From Hyperoodon ampullatus (Eukaryota > Chordata > Mammalia > Artiodactyla > Ziphiidae): DNA of 64,000 nt. The notes beneath the pieces are model-generated. The model was not told the origin of the DNA. It saw only the letters and a list, made by a program, of their open reading frames with translations, and ran no database searches. Within the stretch, counting starts at the first letter, position 1, and each line of letters starts with the position of its first letter. Shown piece by piece: positions 27,310 through 39,476 of the stretch. A program made the translations under genes and the position numbers. Location of the stretch: NCBI GenBank assembly GCA_949752795.1, contig CATKHW010000421.1, positions 496,001-560,000 of the forward strand, in the 5' to 3' direction.

Positions 27310-29048
27310 CGTGGCCATAAAGGGCGTATGCGTTTTCTCCTGCATATATTCAAGAGAAAACACATAAGCCCTTTTTGGCCAAGAAAGCAAGCGGGCAATG
27401 CAAATCTGCACTACAAAGAAGTATCACTTCCCACCGGTCAAAAGGGACATCCACAAAATGTGTAAAAACCAGAAAGGCAAGACAGGCTCTGGAGAACAGG
27501 GAGCCTTGTTATGCTGACGGGCGGGATGTAAATTATCAACTGCCTCTCTGGAGGAGTACATTGTGTTCCCTAAAACAAGTAAAGAACAGAGGTACAGAGC
27601 CAAGGGCACTTCCAGTCTAGGGAATATACCTTGGGAAAACTGAAAATCAAAAAGACACAGCCACCCCAAAATTTAGGGCTGCACTGCTTACAAGGACCTC
27701 AACTTGGGTACACCTTAAATATCCCAGGAAATATAAAAATGGTTCAAAAAATTGTGGTACTTACATACGATGGAATATCCCTCAGCCATGAAATCAATGT
27801 CATAAGACCAGTAGCAGCAAAATGGGTGGATTCAGGTACGAGGATTCTAAGTGAAATAAGTCACACAGAAAAAGAAACTTATCATAAGATATCACTTACG
27901 AAGATCCTGTAAACATGGCTACACTTGAACTGAGTTAGGAAAGAGAACAGTGTCTCACATTTAGAAAACACTCTTATGCCTGCTTAAGGGGGAAGGAGAG
28001 GTGGGGTGATGCATAAAACCAGAGTTTGATATAAGCACAGGTACCGTTCCAAAAACCAACTATGGAATAGACAAGACCTACACCTTCCTCAGTGAAAGGG
28101 ACTCAAAACCCCATATTTCCCGCAGAGGAATATATCTGACTAGTAAGAATCTTAAAACCTATGTATTGATATGTCTCCGTAAGGGAATCAAGTGTGTCTA
28201 GACTGGCATAAACATGGCAGCGAGAATCAGCTCAAACCCACTATAAAAAGGAATTTCAAAAACAAAACAAAAAAACTGGGAAATTCTTTACAATTCCTTC
28301 AGGGTCTCTGATGAAACCTGGAATGACCCTATCTACAATTACAGCTGGATGTGGCATAAGGCTAGACACTTTGGACTGAGAGGATTGGTGAGATTGGGAG
28401 AACAAATGCAGACCATTTAAAGCAATAATGCATGGCACACATTCCATGGGTACCAACTCTCCAGGTTGAAGGGAATATTACTACAGATATAACATGTACG
28501 GGAATCCTAGAGAACGGACACACTGTGAATACGAAAGGTTTCTAAAACTCAACGAATAGTCCCTCTCCTGGTGCTCCGGTTTGACTTTCCATCTGCTTTA
28601 TTATCAACCTCCCAACTTGGAGAGACAGCCCCTTTAACCTCCTGGTTCGCACAGGTTGCCAATTTGGCAGAGGATGAAAGGGAAGAGGGAGAACCAATGA
28701 GAGAGTAGCTGTTAGGCATTTGGACGGGCACATATCACTGTAATTTCCCGGCAGGAAGAAGAATTAAACAAAGTCTCAGACACCCACCGGGAACCAGTAT
28801 AGGTCCTGAACCAAAATTTTGGACTTGCTGTCAGCTCACCAAAATCGAGTTGAAAAATGGAGCTCAGGGGCACAGCAATTCACAAACTGGCCGAGTAATA
28901 AAAGACAACTATCGTCCAAAAATCTGTTGAGCGAAGGCAACGAGGCGGACTTGAAAGCAAGGCATAATAGCAAGAAACAGATTTCAAGAGGTACGTTGGA
29001 ATCGCCTTTAAAGCACAGGAAGTGGGGCACAACTTCGACAATGATGCA
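27310..29048 (+). repeat. Satellite unit 16 (1,739 bp), at the seven-unit junction
   Basis: The palindrome (27310-27383) has six mismatched pairs, the most decayed in the window together with its partner at 39477. The L1 part is about 27396-28275. The unit is a hybrid: up to 28649 it matches the unit at 39477, and from about 28752 it matches the start of the seven-unit block. Confidence 0.93.
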
Positions 29049-30787
29049 CTTGGCCAAAAAGGGCGTATGCGTTTTCTCCTGAATATATTCAGGAGAAAAC
29101 GCATACGCCCTTTTTGGCCAAGCAAGCAAGCGGGCAATGCAAATCTGCACTACAAAGAAGTATCACTTCCCACCGGTCAAAAGGGACATCCACAAAATGT
29201 GTAAAAACCAGAAAGGCAAGACAGGCCCTGGAGAACAGGGAGCCTTGTTATGCTGATGGGCGGGATGTAAATTGCCAACTGCCTCTCTGGAGGAGTGCAT
29301 TGTGTTCCCTAAAACAAGTAAACAACAGAGCTACAGAGCCAAGGGAACTTCCAGTCTAGGGAATATACCTTGGGAAAACTGAAAATCAATAAGACAGAGA
29401 GACCCCAAAATTTAGGGCTGCACTGCTTACAAGGACCTCAACTTGGATACACATTAAGTATCCCAGGAAATATAAAAATGGTTCAAAAAATTGTGGTACT
29501 TACATACGATGGAATATCCCTCAACCATGAAATCAATGTCATAAGACCAGTAGCAGCAAAATGGGTGGATTCAGGTACGATGATTCTAAGTGAAATAAGT
29601 CACACAGAAAAAGAAACTTATCATAAGATATCACTTATGAAGATCCTATAAACATGGCGACACTTGAACTGAGATAGGAAAGAGAACAGTGTCTCATATT
29701 TAGAAAACACTCTTATGCCTGCTTAAGGGGGAAGGAAAGGTGGGGTGATGCATAAAACCAGAGTTTGATATAAGCACAGGTACCGTTCCAAAAACCAACT
29801 ATGGAATAGACAAGACCTACACCTTCCTCAGTGAAAGGGACTTAAAACACCATATTTCCCGCAGAGGAATATATCTGACTAGTAAGAATATTAAAACCTA
29901 TGTATTGATATTTCTCCATAAGGGAAACAAGTGTGTCTAGACTGGCATAAACATGGCAGCGAGAATCAGCTCAAACGCACTATAAAAAGGAATTTCAAAA
30001 ACAAAACAAAAAAACTGGGAAATTCTTTACAATTCCTTCAGGGTATCTGATGAAACCTGGAATGACCCTATCTACAACGACAGCTGGATGTGGCATAAGG
30101 CTGGACACTTGGGACTGAGAGAATTGGTGAGATTGGGTGAGCAAATGCAGACCCTTCAAATCACAAATGCCTGGCACCCGTTCCATGGGCCCCAACTCTC
30201 CAGGTTGAAGGGAATATTACTCCAGCTATAACATGTACGGGAAACCTAGAGAACGGACACACTGTGAATACGAAAGGTTTCTAAAACTCAACGAATAGTC
30301 CCTCTGCTGGTGCTCCGGTTTGACTTTCCATCTGCTTTACTATCAACCTCCCAACTCGGAGAGACCGCCCCTTTAACCTCCTGCTTCACACACGTTGCCA
30401 AATTGGCAGAGGATGAAAGTGAAGAGGGAGAACCAATGAGAGAGTAGCTGTTAGGCATTTGGACGGGCACATATCACTGTAATTTCCCGGCAGGAAGAAG
30501 AATTAACCAAAGTCTGAGCCACCCACCGGGAACCAGTATAGGTCCTGAACCAAAATTTTGGACTTGCAGTCAGCTCACCAAAAACGAGTTGAAAAATGGA
30601 GCTCAGGGGCACAGCAATTCACAAACTGGCCGAGTAATAAAGGACAACTATCGTCCAAAAATCTATTGAGGGAAGGCAACGAGGCGGACTTGAAAGCGAG
30701 GCAGAATAGCAGGAAACAGATTTCAAGAGGTACGTTGGAATCGCCTTTAAAGCACAGGTAGAAGGGCACAACTTCGACAATGATGCC
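29049..30787 (+). repeat. Satellite unit 17 (1,739 bp)
   Basis: The palindrome (29049-29122) is perfect and the L1 part is about 29135-30014. It is the copy-2 partner of the unit at 16882, and I saw no difference between them. Confidence 0.93.
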
Positions 30788-32522
30788 CTTGGCCAAAAAG
30801 GGCGTATGCGTTTTCTCCTGAATATATTCAGGAGAAAACGCATACGCCCTTTTTGGCCAAGCAAGCAAGCGGGCAATGCAAATCTGCACTACAAAGAAGT
30901 ATCACTTCCCACCGGTCAAAAGGGACATCCACAAAATGTGTAAATACCAGAAAGGCAAGGCAGGCCCTGGAGAACAGGGAGCCTTGTTATGCTGATGGGC
31001 GGGATGTAAATTGCCAACTGCCTCTCTGGAGGAGTGCATTGTGTTCCCTAAAACAAGTAAAGAACAGAGCTACAGAGCCAAGGGCACTTCCAGTCTAGGG
31101 AATATACCTTGGGAAAACTGAAAATCAATAATACAGAGCCACCCCAAAATTAGGGCTGCACTGCTTACAAAGACCTCAACTTGGATACACCTTAAGTATC
31201 CCAGGAAATATAAAAATGGTTCAAAAAATTGTGGTACTTACGTACGATGGAATATCCCTCAGCCATGAAATCAATGCCATAAGACCAGTAGCAGCAAAAT
31301 GGGTGGATTCAGGTACGATGATTCTAAGTGAAATAAGTCACACAGAAAAAGAAAATATCATAAGATATCACTTATGAAGATCCTGTAAACATGGCTACAA
31401 TTGAACTGAGTTAGGAAATAGAACAGTGTCTCTCATTTAGAAAACACTCTTATGCCTGCTTATGGGGGAAGGAGAGGTGGGGTGATGCATACAACCAGAG
31501 TTTGATATAAGCACACGTACCGTTCCAAAAACCAACTATGGAATAGACAAGACCTAAACCTTCCTCAGTGAAAGGGACTCAAAACACCATATTTCCCGCA
31601 GAGGAATATATCTGACTAGTAAGAATCTTAAAACCTATGTATTGATATGTCTCCGTAAGGGAATCAAGTGTGTCTAGACTGGCATAAACATGGCAGCGAG
31701 AATCAGCTCAAACCCAGTATAAAAAGGAATTTGAAAAACAAAACCAAAAAACTGGGAAATTCTTTACAATTCCTTCAGGGTCTCTGATGAAACTGGAATG
31801 ACCCTATCTACAATGACAGCTGGATGTGGCATAAGGCTGGACACTTGGGACTGAGACGATTGGTGAGATTGGGTGAGCAAATGCAGACCCTTTAAAGCAC
31901 AAATGCTTGGCACCCATTCCATGAGTCCCAACTCTCCAGGTTGAAGGGAATATTACTACAGCTATAACATGTACGGGAAACCTAGAGAACGGACACACTG
32001 TGAATACGAAAGGTTTCTAAAACTCAACGAATAGTCCCTGTCCTGGTGCTCCGGTTTGACTTTCCATCTGCTTTACTATCAACCTCCCAACTTGGAGAGA
32101 CAGCCCCTTTAACCTCCTGGTTCACACAGGTTGCCAATTTGGCAGAGGATGAAAGGGAAGAGGGAGAACCAATGAGAGAATAGCTGTTAGGCATTTGGAC
32201 GGGCATATATCACTCTAACTTCCCGGCAGGAAGAAGAATTAACCAAAGTCTCAGCCCCCCACCGGAAACCAGCATAGGTCCTGAACCAAAATTTTGGACT
32301 TGCGGTCAGCTCACCAAAAACGAGTTGAAAAATGGAGCTCAGGGGCACAGCAATTCACAAACTGGCCGAGTAATAAAGGACAACTATCGTCAAAAATCTG
32401 TTGAGGGAAGGCAACGAGGCGGACTTGAAAGCAAGGCAGAATAGCAGGAAACAGATTTTAAGAGGTACGTTGGAATCGCCTTTAAAGCACAGGAAGAGGG
32501 GCACAACTTCGACAATGATGCA
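30788..32522 (+). repeat. Satellite unit 18 (1,735 bp)
   Basis: The palindrome (30788-30861) is perfect and the L1 part is about 30874-31751. It is the partner of the unit at 18621, with changes at 31557 and 32141. Confidence 0.93.
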
Positions 32523-34260
32523 CTTGGCCAAAAAGGTCGTATGTGTTTTCTCCTGAATATATTCAGGAGAAAATGCATACGCACATTTTGGCCAAGCAAG
32601 CAGGCGGGCAATGCAAATCTGCACTACAAAGAAGTATCACTTCCCACCAGTCAAAAGGGACATCCACAAAATATGTAAAAACCAGAAAGGCAAGACAGGC
32701 CCTGGAGAACAGGGAGCCTTGTTATGCTGATGGGCGGGATGTAAATTGCCAACTGCCTAACTGGAGGAGTACATTGTGTTCCCTAAAACAAGTAAAGAAC
32801 AGAGCTACAGAGCCAAGGGCACTTCCAGTCTAGGGAATATACTTTGGGGAAACTGAAAATCAATAAAACAGACCCACGCCAAAATTTAGGGCTGCACTGC
32901 TAACAAGGACCTCAACTTGGGTACACCTTAAATATCCCAGGAAATATAAAAATGGTTCAAAATATTGTGGTACCTACGTATGATGGAATATCCCTCAGCC
33001 ATGAAATCAATGTCATAAGACCAGTAGCAGCAAAATGGGTGGATTCAGGTACGATCATTCTAAGTGAAATAAGTCACACAGAAAAAGAAACTTATCATAA
33101 GATATCACTTATGAAGATCCTGTAAACATGGCTACACTTGAACTGAGTTAGGAAAGAGAACAGTGTCTCATATTTAGAAAACACTCTTATGCCTGCTTAA
33201 GGGGGAAGGAGAGGTGGGGTGATGCATAAAACCAGAGTTTGATATAAGCACAGGTACCGTTCCAAAAACCAACTATGGAATAGACAAGACCTACACCTTC
33301 CTCAGTGAAAGGGACTCAAAACCCCATATTTCCCGCAGAGGAATATATCTGACTAGTAAGAATCTTAAAACTTATGTATTGATATGTCTCCGTAAGGGAA
33401 TCAAGTGTGTCTAGACTGGCATAAACATGGCAGCGAGAATCAGCTCAAGCCCACTATAAAAAGGAATTTCAAAAACAAAACCAAAAAACTGGGAAATTCT
33501 TTACAATTCGTTCAGGGTCCCTGATGAAACCTGGAACGACCCTATCTACAACGACAGCTGGATGTGGCATAAGGAGGGACACTTGGGACTGAGAGGATTG
33601 GTGAGATTGGGTGAGCAAATGCAGACCCTTTAAATCACAAATGCCTGGCACCCATTCCATGGGCGCCAACTCTGCAGGTTGAAGGGAATATTACTCCAGC
33701 TATAACATGTACGGGAAACCTAGAGAACGGACACACTGTGAATACGAAAGGTCTCTAAAACTCAACGAATAGTCCCTCTCCTGGTGCTCCGGTTTGACTT
33801 TTCATCTGCTTTACTATCAACCTCCCATCTTGGAGAGACAGACCCTTTGTCCTCCTGTTTCACACAGGTTGCCAATTTGGCAGAGGATGAAAGGGAAGAG
33901 GGAGAACCAATGAGAGAGTAGCTGTTAGGCATTTGGACGGGCACATATCACTGTAATTTCCCGGCAGGAAGAAGAATTAACCAAAGTCTCAGCCACCCAC
34001 CGGGACCAGTATAGGTCCTGAACCAAAATTTTGGACTTGCGGTCAGCTCACCAAAAACGAGTTGAAAAATGGAGCTCAGGGGCACAGCAATTCACAAACT
34101 GGCCGAGTAATAAAGGACAACTATCATCCAAAAATCTGTTGAGGGAAGGCAACGAGGCGGACTTCAAAGCGAGGCAGAATAGCATGAAACAGATTTCAAG
34201 AGGTACGTTGGAATCGCCTTTAAAGCACAGGAAGAGGGGCACAACTTCGACAATGATGCA
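32523..34260 (+). repeat. Satellite unit 19 (1,738 bp), degenerate palindrome
   Basis: The palindrome copy at 32523-32596 has the same five mismatched pairs as the unit at 20356. The L1 part is about 32609-33488. One change (gtaaagaac against gtaaacaac) is seen near 32800. Confidence 0.93.
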
Positions 34261-35998
34261 CTTGGCCAAAAAGGGCGTATGCGTTTTCTCCTGAATATAT
34301 TCAGGAGAAAACGCATACGCCCTTTTTGGCCAAGCAAGCAAGCGGGCAATGCAAATCTGCACTACAAAGAAGTATCACTTCCCACCGGTCAAAAGGGACA
34401 TCCACAAAATGTGTAAAAACCAGAAAGGCAAGACAGGCCCTGGAGAACAGGGAGCCTTGTTATGCTGATGGGCGGGATGTAAATTGCCAACTCCCTCTCT
34501 GGAGGAGTGCATTGTGTTCCCTAAAACAAGTAAACAACAGAGCTACAGAGCCAAGGGCACTTCCAGTCTAGGGAATATACCTAGGGAAAACTGAAAATCA
34601 ATAAGACAGAGCCACCCCAAAATTTAGGGCTGCACTGCTTACAAGGACCTCAACTTGGGTACACCTTAAATATCCCAGGAAATATAAAAATGGTTCAAAA
34701 AATTGTGGTACTTACGTACGATGGAATATACCTCAGCCATGAAATCAATGACATAAGACCAGTAGCAGTAAAATGGGTGGATTCAGGTACGATGATTCTA
34801 AATGAAATAAGTCACACAGAAAAAGAAACTTATCATAAGATATCACTTATGAAGATCCTGTAAACATGGCTACACTTGAACTGAGTTAGGAAAGAGAAGA
34901 GTGTCTCACATTTAGAAAACACTCTTATGCCTGCTTAAGGGGGAAGAGAGGTGGGGTGATGCATAAAACCAGAGTTTGATATAAGCACAGGTACCGTTCC
35001 AAAAACCAACTATGGAATAGACAAGACCTACACCTTCCTCAGTGAAAGGGACTCAAAACATCATATTTCCCGCAGAGGAACATATCTGACTAGTAAGAAT
35101 CTTAAAACCTATGTACTGATATGTCTCCGTAAGGGAATCAAGTTTGTCTAGACTGGCATAAACATCGCAGCGAGAATCAGCTCAAACCCACTATAAAAAG
35201 GAATTTCAAAAACAAAACAAAAAAACTGGGAAATTCTTTACAATTCCTTCAGAATCTCTGATGAAACCTGGAATGACCCTATCTACAACGACAGCTGGAT
35301 GTGGCATAAGGCTGGACACTTGGGACTGAGAGGATTGGTGAGATTGGGTGAGCAATTGCAGACCCTTTAAAGCAATAATGCATGGCACCCATTCCATGGG
35401 TCCCAACTCTCCAGGTTGAAGGGAATATTACTACAGTTATAACATGTACGGGAAACCTAGAGAACGGACACACTGTGAATACGAAAGGTTTCTAAAACTC
35501 AACGAATAGTCCCTCTCCTGGTGCTCCGGTTTGACTTTCCACCTGCTTTACTATCAACCTCCGAACTTGGAGAGACAGCCCCTTTAACCTCCTGGTTCGC
35601 ACAGGTTGCCAATTTGGCAGAGGATGAAAGGGAAGAGGGAGAACCAATGAGAGAGTAGCTGTTAGGCATTTGGACGGGCACATATCACGGTAATTTCCCG
35701 GCAGGAAGAAGAATTAACCAAAATCTCAGCCACCCACCGGGAACCAGTATAGGTCCTGAACCAAAATTTTGGACTTGCGGTCAGCTCACCTAAAACGAGT
35801 TGAAAAATGGAGCTCAGGGGCACAGCAATTCACAAACTGGCCGAGTAATAAAGGACAACTATCGTCCAAAAATCTGTTGAGGGAAGGCAACGAGGCAGAC
35901 TTGAAAGCGAGGCAGAATAGCAGGAAACAGATTTCAAGAGGTACGTTGGAATCACCTTTAAAGCACAGGAAGAGGGGCACAACTTCGACAATGATGCA
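34261..35998 (+). repeat. Satellite unit 20 (1,738 bp)
   Basis: The palindrome (34261-34334) is perfect and the L1 part is about 34347-35225. It is the partner of the unit at 22094, and I saw no difference. Confidence 0.93.
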
Positions 35999-37737
35999 CT
36001 TGGCCAAAAAGGGCGTATGCGTTTTCTCCTGAATATATTCAGGAGAAAACGCATACGCCCTTTTTGGCCAAGCAAGCAAGCGGGCAATGCAAATCTGCAC
36101 TACAAAGAAGTATCACTTCCCACCGGTCAAAAGGGACATCCACAAAATGTGTAAAAACCAGAAAGGCAAGACAGGCCCTGGAGAAGAGGGAGCCTTGTTA
36201 TGCTGATGGGCGGGATGTAAATTGCCAACTGCCTCTCTGGAGGAGTGCATTGTGTTCCCTAAAACAATTAAACAACAGAGCTACAGAGCCAAGGGCACAT
36301 CCAGTCTAGGGAATATACCTTGGGAAAACTGAAAATCAAAAAGACACAGCCACCCCAAAATTTAGGGTTGCACTGCTTACAAGGACCTCAACTTGGGTAC
36401 ACCTTAAATATCCCAGGAAATATAAAAATGGTTCAAAAAATGGTGGTACTTATGTTCGATGGAATATCCCTCAGCCATGAAATCAATGTCATAAGACCAG
36501 TAGCAGCAAAATGGGTGGATTCAGGTACGATGATTCTAAGTAAAATAAGTCACACAGAAAAAGAAACTTATCATAAGATATCACTTATGAAGATCCTGTA
36601 AACATGGCTACACTTGAACTGAGTTAGGAAAGAGAACAGTGTCTCACATTTAGAAAACACTCTTATGCCTGCTTAAGGGGGAAGGAGAGGTGAGGTGATG
36701 CATAAAAACAGAGTTTGATATAAGCACAGGTACCGTTCCAAAAGCCAACTATAGAATAGACAAGACCTACACCTTCCTCAGTGAAAGGGACTCAAAACAC
36801 CATATCTCCCGCAGAGGAATATATCTGACTAGTAAGAATCTTAAAACCTATGTATTGATATGTCTCCGTAAGGGAATCAAGTGTGTCTAGACTGGCATAA
36901 ACATATCAGCGAGAATCAGCTCGAACCCACTATAAAAAGGAATTTCAAAAATAAATCAAAACAACTGGGAAATTCTTTACAATTCCTTCAGGGTCTCTGA
37001 TGAAACCTGGAATGACCCTATCTACAACGACAGCTGGATGTGGCATTAGGCTGGACACTTGGGACTGAGAGGATTGGTGAGATTGGGTGAGCAAATGCAG
37101 AGCCTTTAAAGCAATAATGCATGGCACCCATTCCATGGGTCCCAACTCTCCAGGTTGAAGGGAATATTACTACAGCTATAACATGTACGGGAAACCTAGA
37201 GAACGGACACACTGTGAATACGAAAGGTTTCTAAAACTCAACGTATAGTCCCTCTCCTGGTGCTCAGGTTTGACTTTCCATCTGCTTTACTATCAACCTC
37301 CCAACTTGGAGAGACAGCCCCTTTAACCTCCTGGTTCGCACAGGTTGCCAATTTGGCAGAGGATGAAAGGGAAGAGGGAGAACCAATGAGAGAGTAGCTG
37401 TTAGGCATTTGGACGGGCACATATCACTGTAATTTCCCGGCAGGAAGAAGAATTAACCAAAGTCTCAGCCAACCACCGGGAACCAGTATAGGTCCTGAAC
37501 CAAAATTTTGGACCTGCCGTCAGCTCACCAAAAATGAGTGGAAATATGGAGCTCAGGGGCACAGCAATTCGCAAACTGGCCGAGTAATAAAGGACAACTA
37601 TCGTCCAAAAATCTGTTGAGGGAAGGCAACGAGACGGACTTGGAAGCGAGGCAGAATAGCAGGAAACAGATTTCAAGAGGTACGTTGGAATCGCCTTTAA
37701 AGCACAGGAAGAGAGGCACAACTTCGACAATGATGCA
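35999..37737 (+). repeat. Satellite unit 21 (1,739 bp)
   Basis: The palindrome (35999-36072) is perfect and the L1 part is about 36085-36964. It is the partner of the unit at 23832, with one change near 36741 (aaaagcc against aaaaacc). Confidence 0.93.
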
Positions 37738-39476
37738 CGTGGCCATAAAGGGCGTATGCGTTTTCTCCTGAATATATTCAAGAGAAAACGCATACGCCCT
37801 TTTTGGCCAAGCAAGCAATCGCGCAATGCAAATCTGCACTACAAAGAAGTATCACTTCCCACCAGTCAAAAGGGACATCCACAAAATGTGTAAAAACCAG
37901 AAAGGCAAGACAGGCCCTGGAGAACAGGGAGCCTTGTTATGCTGATGGGCGGGATGTAAATTGCCACCTGCCTCTCTGGAGGAGTGCATTGTGTTCCCTA
38001 AAACAAATAAACAACAGAGCTACAGAGCCAAGGGCACTTCCAGTCTAGGGAATATACCTTGGGAAAACTGAAAATCAAAAAGACACAGACACCCCAAAAT
38101 TTAGGGCTGCACTGCTTACAAGGACCTCAACTTGGGTACACCTTAAATATCCCAGGAAATATAAAAATGGTTCAAAAAATTGTGGTACTTACGTACGATG
38201 GAATATCCCTCAGCCATGAAATCAATGTCATAAGACCAGTAGCAGCAAAATGGGTGGATTCAGGTACGATGATTCTAAGTGAAATAAGTCACAGAGAAAA
38301 AGAAACTTATCATAAGATATCACTTATGAAGATCCTGTAAACATGGCTACACTTGAACTGAGTTAGGAAAGAGATCAGTGTCTCACATTTAGAAAGTACT
38401 CTTAAGCCTGCTTCAGCGGGAAGGAGAGGTGGGGTGATGCATAAAAACAGAGTTTGATATAAGCAAAGGGACCATTCCAAAAACCAACTATGGAATAGAC
38501 AAGACCTACACCTTCCTCAGTGAAAGGGACTCAAAACCCCATATTTCCCGCAGAGGAATATATCTGACTAGTAAGAATCTTAAAACCTATGTATTGATAT
38601 GTCTCCGTAAGGGAATCAAGTGTGTCTAGACTGGCATAAACATGGCAGCGAGAATCAGCTCAAACCCACTATAAAAAGGAATTTCAAATACAAAACAAAA
38701 AAACTGGGAAATTCTTTACAATTCCTTCAGGGTCTCTGATGAAACCTGGAATGACCCTATCTACAACGACAGCTGGATGTGGCATAAGGCTGGACACTTG
38801 GGACTGAGAAGATTGGTGAGATTGGGTGAACAAATGCAGACCGTTTTAAGCAATAATGCATGGCACCCATTCTATGGGTCCCAACTCTCCAGGTTGAAGG
38901 GAATATTACTACAGTTATAACATGTACGGGAAACCTAGAGAGCGGACACACTGTGAATACGAAAGGTTTCTAAAACTCAACGAATAGTCCCTCTCCTGGA
39001 GCTCCGGTTTGCCTTTCCATCTGCTTTACTATCAACCTCCCAACTTGGAGAGACAGACCCTTTAACCTCCTGGTTCGCACAGGTTGCCAATTTGGCAGAG
39101 GATGAAAGGCAAGAGGGAGAACCAATGAGAGAGTACCTGATAGGCATTTGGACGGGCACATATCACTGTAATTTCCCGGCAGGAAGAAGAATTAACCAAA
39201 GTCTCAGCCACCTACCGGGAACCAGTATAGGTCCTGAACCAAAATTTTGGACCTGCGGTCAGCTCACCAAAAACGACTGGATAAATGGAGATCAGGGGCA
39301 CAGCAATTCACAAACTGGCCGAGTAATAAAGGACAACTATCGTCCAAAAATCTGTTGAGGGAAGGCAACGAGGCGGACTTGGAAGCGAGACGGAATAGCA
39401 GGAAACAGATTTCAAGAGGTACGTTGGAATCGCCTTTAAAGCACAGGAAGAGGGGCACAACTTCGACAATGATGCA
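37738..39476 (+). repeat. Satellite unit 22 (1,739 bp)
   Basis: The palindrome (37738-37811) has the same three mismatched pairs as the unit at 25571. The L1 part is about 37824-38703. Changes from the partner lie near 38792, 38941 and 39375. Confidence 0.93.

Larger units (their letters stand above)
16483..28649 (+). repeat. Higher-order repeat, copy 1 (seven units, 12,167 bp)
   Basis: This block spans the tail of the unit at 15145 through most of the unit at 27310. It matches the next 12,167 bp base for base except for about seven substitutions noticed by eye, while neighbouring single units differ far more. Marker variants recur at exactly 12,167 bp: the degenerate palindrome at 20356 and 32523, the 1,735-bp unit at 18621 and 30788, and the altered palindromes at 25571 and 37738. 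The left edge is placed just after base 16482, which is a here but g at 28649. The true exchange point lies somewhere in the next 100 bp. Confidence 0.9.
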
